Position numbers and translations under genes: made by a program. From contig JAEUTZ010000012.1 in assembly GCA_016787725.1 (NCBI GenBank), positions 1-38,890 on the forward strand: a DNA stretch of 38,890 nucleotides, given 5' to 3'. Of this stretch, positions 34,107-38,890 are shown piece after piece. Below the pieces are notes generated by a model that was not told the DNA's origin, did not search any database, and worked only from the letters and a program-made list of their open reading frames with translations. The DNA is from Cyclobacteriaceae bacterium. Its GTDB lineage: Bacteria; Bacteroidota; Bacteroidia; Cytophagales; Cyclobacteriaceae. How positions within the stretch are numbered: position 1 is the first letter of the stretch; each line of letters starts with the position of its first letter.

Positions 34107-34877
34107 ATGAAGACCAAACAGGAAATTGTAGAAAACTGGTTGCCACGCTATACAGGAGTTAAATTGGAGGACTTTGGAAAGTTTATTTTACTGACCAATT
34201 TCGATAACTACGTTAAAAAGTTTGCGGAATGGAATGACGTGGAGATTCAAGGGGCTGACCGGGCCATGCGCAGTGCTACGGCCGGAGGCATCACCATCAT
34301 CAATTTCGGAATGGGCAGCCCCAATGCGGCTACGATCATCGATTGTCTTACTGCCATTAAACCAGAAGCTTGTTTGTTTTTAGGCAAGTGTGGTGGATTG
34401 AAAAAGAAGAATGACCTGGGCGATTTCATTTTACCCATTGCTGCCATCCGGGGTGAAGGTACCTCGAACGACTATTTCCCGGCCGAAGTCCCAGCACTGC
34501 CTGCCTTTGCGCTGCAAAAGGCAATTTCTACTACCATCCGCGACAATAATCAGGACTATTGGACCGGAACTGTGTATACAACCAACCGCAGAGTATGGGA
34601 ATGGGATGAACATTTTAAGGAATACTTACGAAAAATCAGGGCAATGGCCATTGACATGGAGACTGCCACCATCTTCTCCACCGCGTTTTATAATGAAATC
34701 CCAGCCGGAGCACTTTTGCTGGTATCGGATCAACCCATGGTGGTGGATGGCATTAAGACAGAAGCCAGCGACCGGGTGGTTACCACCAGCTATGTAGACT
34801 TACACTTGAAGATCGGAATCGAGTCGCTCAAGCAATTGATCAATAACGGCATGACCGTTAAACATCTCCGGTATTGA
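34107..34877 (+). CDS. amn: AMP nucleosidase (short type)
   Basis: It hydrolyses AMP to adenine and ribose 5-phosphate, in purine turnover. The 256-residue sequence is the short, catalytic-domain-only form found in Bacteroidota, lacking the N-terminal domain of the E. coli enzyme. Phosphorylase-fold motifs are visible: TIINFGMGSPNAATIID, FLGKCGGLK, ALLLVSDQPM and the catalytic region RAMAIDMETATIFSTA. Its last 20 bases overlap the end of the convergent transporter gene. Confidence 0.93.
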   Translation: MKTKQEIVENWLPRYTGVKLEDFGKFILLTNFDNYVKKFAEWNDVEIQGADRAMRSATAGGITIINFGMGSPNAATIIDCLTAIKPEACLFLGKCGGLKKKNDLGDFILPIAAIRGEGTSNDYFPAEVPALPAFALQKAISTTIRDNNQDYWTGTVYTTNRRVWEWDEHFKEYLRKIRAMAIDMETATIFSTAFYNEIPAGALLLVSDQPMVVDGIKTEASDRVVTTSYVDLHLKIGIESLKQLINNGMTVKHLRY

Positions 34878-36207
34878 GATACCGGTTGGCGCGCTCCACC
34901 ATTTTGGCCATCATCAAGGCGGTGAACCCGATGGCAAAAAATACAATCAGAATCAGGACTGAATTTTTCATTCCAAACAATTCATCGATATAGCCAAAAC
35001 TAAAAATGCCTATTACAATGGCTATTTTTTCGGTGACATCATAAAAACTAAAAAAAGACGCGGTGTCTTTTGTCGTTGGCATCAGTTTGCTGTAGGTACT
35101 ACGGCTCAGGGATTGAATTCCACCCATCACCAGGCCCACTCCTACGGCCAATCCATAAAAGTGATATTCGACATTGTGCCCTTGTTCCTTCAGGAGTGCA
35201 ACATTGAAGGCGGTAATGCATACGATCATCCAAAAGAATACAACTCCCATCAAGACGGTGATATTTCCAAACTTGCCCGAGAGCAACGACATCAGCATGG
35301 CCCCCGGAATGGCCACTAACTGTATCAGCACCACCGTAATGATTAATTTATCCGATGGCAGCCCCAACATCTGACTGCCAAAGAGAGTAGCCGCCAACAT
35401 GACTGTTTGAACGCCCATGCTGTAGAAAAAGAATGCTACCAAAAACCATTTTAGCAGACGCAACTGTTTAACCTGTCGCCACACCTTGATCAATTCTATA
35501 AACCCAGCGCTTACAATCTCTCGAAAGGACTTTGATTGGAGACGGTGACTGGAAGGCAGATAGGCAAATGTTATCTGGGCAAACCCCATCCACCATAAGC
35601 CAACCAATAAAAAAGTATACCGGGGCCCGGAAGTATTGTCGCCCTGGCCACTGAAGTATACCACCAAGGCAAAGCCAATCAATTGCAACAACACACTGCC
35701 AGAATACCCCATGGAATACCCACGGGCGCTTACCCAATCCCGATCTTCCGGTTCAACAATCTCTGGCAAATACGAGTTATAAAAAACCAGGCTTCCCACG
35801 TATCCCATCACCGCCAGGATAAAACAAAACACTCCCCAGCCCACACTGGGATTGGGGCCTTTAAACCAAAACAACCCCATGCAGGCAAATCCACCCAGGT
35901 AGGTAAAGAATTGCATGAATCGCTTCTTATTTCCCCTCGAATCGGCAATGGATGATAGAATGGGTAGCGCGAGCGCAATCAGCAAATACGCAGTGGCCAG
36001 GGCATAGTCATAGAGAGCTGTGTTCTTAAACGTTCTGCCGGCCAGGGGTACTGTTTCTGCACCGTAAGCCGAACCGGTTATACCCGCAAAGTAAATTGGA
36101 AAAAAAGTGGTGGTGATCACCAGGTTGTACACGGAGTTTGCCCAATCATACATGCACCAGGCATTGATAACTTTTGTATTCCGGTAAGTAGTTGCCAACT
36201 GTGTCAT
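34858..36207 (-). CDS. MFS transporter, UMF1/Atg22-like
   Basis: A 449-residue membrane protein with about 12 helices. The N-terminus (KVINAWCMYDWANSVYNLVI) is the signature of the UMF1 family, which has members resembling the vacuolar amino-acid effluxer Atg22; substrate here unknown. The start ATG lies directly after a T7 run of the ExbD operon terminator, so I see no room for an independent leader; read-through or an internal start at a later Met is possible. The C-terminus overlaps amn by 20 bases. Confidence 0.88.
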   Translation of the reverse strand: MTQLATTYRNTKVINAWCMYDWANSVYNLVITTTFFPIYFAGITGSAYGAETVPLAGRTFKNTALYDYALATAYLLIALALPILSSIADSRGNKKRFMQFFTYLGGFACMGLFWFKGPNPSVGWGVFCFILAVMGYVGSLVFYNSYLPEIVEPEDRDWVSARGYSMGYSGSVLLQLIGFALVVYFSGQGDNTSGPRYTFLLVGLWWMGFAQITFAYLPSSHRLQSKSFREIVSAGFIELIKVWRQVKQLRLLKWFLVAFFFYSMGVQTVMLAATLFGSQMLGLPSDKLIITVVLIQLVAIPGAMLMSLLSGKFGNITVLMGVVFFWMIVCITAFNVALLKEQGHNVEYHFYGLAVGVGLVMGGIQSLSRSTYSKLMPTTKDTASFFSFYDVTEKIAIVIGIFSFGYIDELFGMKNSVLILIVFFAIGFTALMMAKMVERANRYLNTGDV

Positions 36208-36238
36208 AAAAAAATAGCCTTCCGATTAGGGAAGGCTA
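36208..36238 (-). terminator. Rho-independent terminator of the exb operon
   Basis: Perfect 9-bp stem TAGCCTTCC/GGAAGGCTA (36215-36223 and 36230-36238) with a 6-nt loop. On the minus strand it is followed by TTTTTTT and then at once by the ATG of the transporter gene. Confidence 0.85.
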
Positions 36239-36260
36239 CTTTATAAACCATGAACTTCAA

Positions 36261-36728
36261 TTAATTCTCGTCTTGCTTGTCTTCGAGTGTAGTGTAGAGG
36301 AGCTTTCGGGCATTGGCCTTTCGAAGCTCAGTCTCCACATCTGAAATGAGACCTCTCTTCGCATCCCGATCAACCTTTAAGGCGACCGTTAATTGATCGC
36401 GTTCTACTTCGTCCAACTTGGCTTTTTGTTCATTTACCCACCGGATGATATCCTTGGTATCAATGAATACGTCATCGGCCTGGATCTTTGGCTCTTTGCC
36501 AAATTGCTGAGATTTTACAGGTTCACCAATATACAAGTTAGCAACCAGACCTTTCCGCATCAACTTACGGAGTTGAGTAGCTTTAGGTACCTGTTGTTTA
36601 ACTTCAATTGAAGTCTCTCTTAATTCAGTTGTCACCATGAAGAAGAATAACAACATAAACACCACATCGGGCATAGATGATGTAGGGATCTCCTGCTTTA
36701 CTTCAGTTTTTTTCTTAAACTTTGACAT
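36261..36728 (-). CDS. exbD: ExbD/TolR-type biopolymer transport protein (second)
   Basis: A 155-residue inner-membrane protein. The single transmembrane helix MPDVVFMLLFFFMVTT (about 19-35) has the proton-carrying Asp near its start. The periplasmic domain (RKLMRKGLVANLYI and following) binds the partner protein. It is the last gene of the operon, nine bases after the first exbD, and a terminator follows. Confidence 0.92.
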   Translation of the reverse strand: MSKFKKKTEVKQEIPTSSMPDVVFMLLFFFMVTTELRETSIEVKQQVPKATQLRKLMRKGLVANLYIGEPVKSQQFGKEPKIQADDVFIDTKDIIRWVNEQKAKLDEVERDQLTVALKVDRDAKRGLISDVETELRKANARKLLYTTLEDKQDEN

Positions 36729-36737
36729 ACTCCTTAG

Positions 36738-37295
36738 TTAGTTACCCACCTTGGTAGGATCAGCAATTGAAATGTTTAAAGGAATTCCTTCCCGGCCTTT
36801 CTCATAGATGGCCTTATTTTCAGGAATCGATAAATCGGAAGCGGCTTCCCTAAACTTCTGATTGGTTACTCCAGCCTGCTCCGCATAGATATCATAATAA
36901 GCTCCCTGAATGATGTCCAGTAGTTCAATGAATCGTCTATGACTGGTTCCCCGGTCCGTTTTGAACGATACAATGGCTTTTTCAGGCGAATCCGAACTGG
37001 CCGGATCCTTGCCCTTGTTTAACACAAACGCCTTAATCTCATCCTTTAATGTGCTAATGTCTTCCCGGGGTTCACCTTCAATCAATAATGCATCAGAAGA
37101 ATTAATCTGAATCTTAAACATATTGCGTTCCTGGATTTTGACATCCTCTGGTGGCGTGGCCTCTGGAGGAGGTGGAAGGGCAATACTCAAACCCCGATTA
37201 TTGGGCATAGTAGTGGTAACCAGAAAGAATGTTAACAATAAGAAGGCGATGTCCGCCATCGATGCATTAGGAATATCTGGTGTTGATCGAGCCAT
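36738..37295 (-). CDS. exbD: ExbD/TolR-type biopolymer transport protein (first)
   Basis: A 185-residue member with the transmembrane helix MADIAFLLLTFFLVTTTM (about 13-30) and conserved Asp. Its periplasmic part is longer than that of the second copy, with a proline-rich PPPPEATPP stretch. The ATG shares a base with the stop of the upstream gene (TAATG), so translation is coupled. Two non-identical ExbD proteins with one ExbB are usual in this phylum. Confidence 0.92.
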   Translation of the reverse strand: MARSTPDIPNASMADIAFLLLTFFLVTTTMPNNRGLSIALPPPPEATPPEDVKIQERNMFKIQINSSDALLIEGEPREDISTLKDEIKAFVLNKGKDPASSDSPEKAIVSFKTDRGTSHRRFIELLDIIQGAYYDIYAEQAGVTNQKFREAASDLSIPENKAIYEKGREGIPLNISIADPTKVGN

Positions 37296-37618
37296 TACTT
37301 TAAGGCTTTATTAATTTCTGAAACAACTATTCCAATCGCAGCAAGCACGAAAACAATGTAAAACAAGGTTAAGCCGGCTCCGATTAATTTTGACGATGAT
37401 TCAGTTATTCCTAACGCTGCTGCTTTTGTAGTCACTTCGCTACCCGAAAGCGCATAAGCCAGGACGAACAACACCACCAAACCGCCAACACCCATTAAGG
37501 ATTTCACTAATCCTGCAGGAGCTTTTATCGCGCTGATGAGTGGCAGAACAATGGCTGCCACAAGCCCTACCCCAAAAAATAGGTAGGCCAGATAAATGCC
37601 AATATCAATAGCTTCCAT
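37295..37618 (-). CDS. Small membrane protein of the ExbBD operon
   Basis: A 107-residue protein with three hydrophobic segments (IGIYLAYLFFGVGLVAAIVL; GVGGLVVLFVLAYALSG; GAGLTLFYIVFVLAAIGIV). It sits between ExbB and ExbD, five bases after exbB, and its stop overlaps the next start. It is a conserved partner of these operons in Bacteroidota; no function is established that I know of. Confidence 0.8.
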   Translation of the reverse strand: MEAIDIGIYLAYLFFGVGLVAAIVLPLISAIKAPAGLVKSLMGVGGLVVLFVLAYALSGSEVTTKAAALGITESSSKLIGAGLTLFYIVFVLAAIGIVVSEINKALK

Positions 37619-37623
37619 GCCGC

Positions 37624-38412
37624 TTATTTAGATAATTTATGCTTAACCAAAATATCAACCAAAGTGATCGAAGCATCTTCCATGCTGTTCACCAAACTGT
37701 CAATCTTAGATACCAGGTAGTTATAAAATACTTGAAGAATCATACCCACAATAAGACCTCCAACGGTTGTAATTAACGCCACCTTCATACCACCGGCAAC
37801 AACCTGAGGAGAAATATCACCTGCTGCTTCAATGGCATCAAAAGCCTGCACCATCCCGATTACCGTTCCGAAGAATCCCAACATGGGTCCAAGTGAAATA
37901 AATAGGGAGATCCAAATTAACCCTCTTTCCAGGCGGGCCATTTCAACACCACCGTAGGAAACTATGGACTTCTCAACCATGTCAATCCCTTCAGAGGATC
38001 TCATCAACCCTTGGGTGAAAATAGAGGCTACCGGACCCCGTGTATTTTTTGTAACGTCTTTTGCGGCTTCAATACCTCCCTTTGCGAGGGCATCTTCAAT
38101 TTGATTCAATAATTTCTTTGTATTGGTAGTGGCAAGATTAAGTGTGATGATTCTTTCAATAGCCACTGCTAATCCGAGAATTAAACAGATCAAGATTGGC
38201 CACATAAATTCGACACCACCCTGAATAAATTTCTCTTTGATTGCCTGATGGAAAGTTTGTTCCTCTACGATGTCTTCCTCGTCAGCGACAACGGTTTCCA
38301 CAACAGCAGCAGGTTCTTCCGTAGCAACTTCCGTAGAATCTTGCGCAAAGGATTGGGAGGCACCAAAGGTCATTACCCCCAGAAAAGCGAAAATCGACAA
38401 TAATTTTTTCAT
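37624..38412 (-). CDS. exbB: ExbB/TolQ-type proton channel protein
   Basis: A 262-residue channel subunit of a TonB-ExbBD-type energising motor. The N-terminus is a cleavable signal peptide ending ASQSFAQ, then an acidic stretch (EEPAAVVETVVADEEDI), unlike the E. coli protein, which has none. Three transmembrane helices follow: WPILICLILGLAVAIERII, GLIWISLFISLGPMLGFFG with the conserved GPMLGFFGTV motif, and the Thr-rich helix MKVALITTVGGLIVGMILQ. It leads a four-gene operon. No tonB or tolA is present here, so the energised partner lies elsewhere. Confidence 0.93.
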   Translation of the reverse strand: MKKLLSIFAFLGVMTFGASQSFAQDSTEVATEEPAAVVETVVADEEDIVEEQTFHQAIKEKFIQGGVEFMWPILICLILGLAVAIERIITLNLATTNTKKLLNQIEDALAKGGIEAAKDVTKNTRGPVASIFTQGLMRSSEGIDMVEKSIVSYGGVEMARLERGLIWISLFISLGPMLGFFGTVIGMVQAFDAIEAAGDISPQVVAGGMKVALITTVGGLIVGMILQVFYNYLVSKIDSLVNSMEDASITLVDILVKHKLSK

Positions 38413-38443
38413 GGTTTAAGGTTTAGATAATTCTTGAAGTGGC

Positions 38444-38472
38444 CAAATTTAAAGGTTTTGATGATTCACAAA
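38444..38472 (-). promoter_or_regulatory. Promoter of the exb operon
   Basis: The minus strand reads TTTG-N17-TAAATTTG, a match to the Bacteroidota -33/-7 consensus. The leader ends TAAACCTTAAACC directly before the ATG. Confidence 0.6.
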
Positions 38473-38619
38473 CAAGATTTTAAAAAAAAAACTGAAATTC
38501 TATTGGGTGCATTTCCCGGATCAGCCATATAATTCAAAATACGTCCGTTAGTCACGTAAAATTTGACTCAGTTGCCTGTTTCGATGCCTAATCGAATTTA
38601 AAATGAGCATGTTGGAGGC

Positions 38620-38650
38620 TTTGATGGGGTGTTATTAATCTTTTTCTTTG
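38620..38650 (+). promoter_or_regulatory. Probable promoter of tRNA-Ser
   Basis: TTTG-N19-TTTCTTTG has one mismatch to TAnnTTTG and starts transcription a few bases before the tRNA. Confidence 0.4.
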
Positions 38651-38664
38651 TGGGCTTTTTTTAA

Positions 38665-38754
38665 GGAGAGGTGTCCGAGTGGTTGAAGGAGCACGCCTGG
38701 AAAGTGTGTATACCTGAAAGGGTATCGCGGGTTCGAATCCCGCCCTCTCCGCCA
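38665..38754 (+). tRNA. tRNA-Ser(GGA), with encoded CCA
   Basis: A type II tRNA with a long variable arm. The acceptor stem pairs GGAGAGG with CCTCTCC, followed by discriminator G and CCA. The anticodon loop CTGGAAA in CACGC-loop-GTGTG gives anticodon GGA, reading UCC and UCU. The variable arm is a stem around TACC...GGTA, and the T-arm is GCGGGTTCGAATCCCGC. Confidence 0.97.
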
Positions 38755-38805
38755 AACTGCGCTTGCCCCCGCGCCCTCCACGCAATAGCTTCGTTTGGCT
38801 GGCCA

Positions 38806-38890
38806 ATGTGGTACGTTTACATCATAAAGAGCCTTTCTTCCCAATTCCTTTACATTGGCTCGACCAATGATGTAGAAAGGAGAGTTGAAG
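38806..38890 (+). CDS. GIY-YIG nuclease, start only (cut by window end)
   Basis: The first 28 codons read [20 protein letters not shown] then NDVERRVE. This has the VYI...YIG core of the GIY-YIG nuclease fold and the Arg of the RR motif. Small URI-type GIY-YIG genes of this kind are frequent in Bacteroidota, often near tRNA genes. The start is the only ATG in frame; the 3' part lies outside the window. Confidence 0.75.
   Translation, partial: MWYVYIIKSLSSQFLYIGSTNDVERRVE

Noticed and set aside
38588-38844. Minus-strand open frames across tRNA-Ser (with [11 protein letters not shown])
   Set aside because: A well-known spurious reading of the tRNA complement; no start context or coding signal.
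1-38890. CRISPR arrays, insertion sequences, prophage genes
   Set aside because: No repeat-spacer pattern, transposase, integrase or phage structural gene seen.

Overview
The window looks like a chromosomal stretch of a Bacteroidota bacterium, most likely order Cytophagales (inference). Reasons: promoters of the TAnnTTTG (-7) type, start codons without Shine-Dalgarno sequences, two roughly 800-residue FtsX/MacB-type permeases, a fused E1 alpha/beta dehydrogenase, the short AMP nucleosidase, a signal-peptide-bearing ExbB with paired ExbD genes, and several protein types frequent in that phylum. I see no phage, insertion sequence or CRISPR array.

Layout. 1-610 is a gene-poor edge with a long inverted repeat and a probable decayed small lipoprotein gene. 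611-1456 is a lipoprotein. 1583-5476 is a succinate dehydrogenase operon (one membrane anchor, flavoprotein, iron-sulfur protein) followed by a TPR-like protein; the sdh genes are joined by TGATG overlaps. 5533-12948, minus strand, is a tripartite ABC system (membrane fusion protein, ATPase, two large permeases). 13218-16013, plus strand, is a sigma54-type response regulator and its histidine kinase. The gap between the two arms carries two back-to-back sigma54-like promoters around a 16-bp dyad, and the first permease gene has the same promoter with a dyad at the same distance. This regulatory module is the most interesting part of the window.

16010-19960, minus strand, holds a gene of unknown function, an HNH nuclease, an NlpC/P60-like protein that has lost its catalytic residues, smpB, a hotdog thioesterase and tsaD. 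tamB (19971-24563) diverges from tsaD with only 10 bp between start codons and overlaps a DUF2279-type outer-envelope gene. Then come a small conserved gene, the RNase P RNA gene (25948-26336), and a second sigma54-type regulator that lacks a DNA-binding domain. A 38-residue lipoprotein gene converges on it and has an almost ideal promoter.

27748-36207 is mixed metabolism and housekeeping: a LuxE-like acyl-activating protein divergent from a lipoprotein, the fused 2-oxoacid dehydrogenase E1, a gamma-glutamylcyclotransferase-like protein, alanine dehydrogenase, an HsdR_N-type nuclease-fold protein, AMP nucleosidase and a UMF1-type MFS transporter. 36261-38412 is an ExbB/small membrane protein/ExbD/ExbD operon. 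The window ends with tRNA-Ser(GGA) and the first 28 codons of a GIY-YIG nuclease gene.
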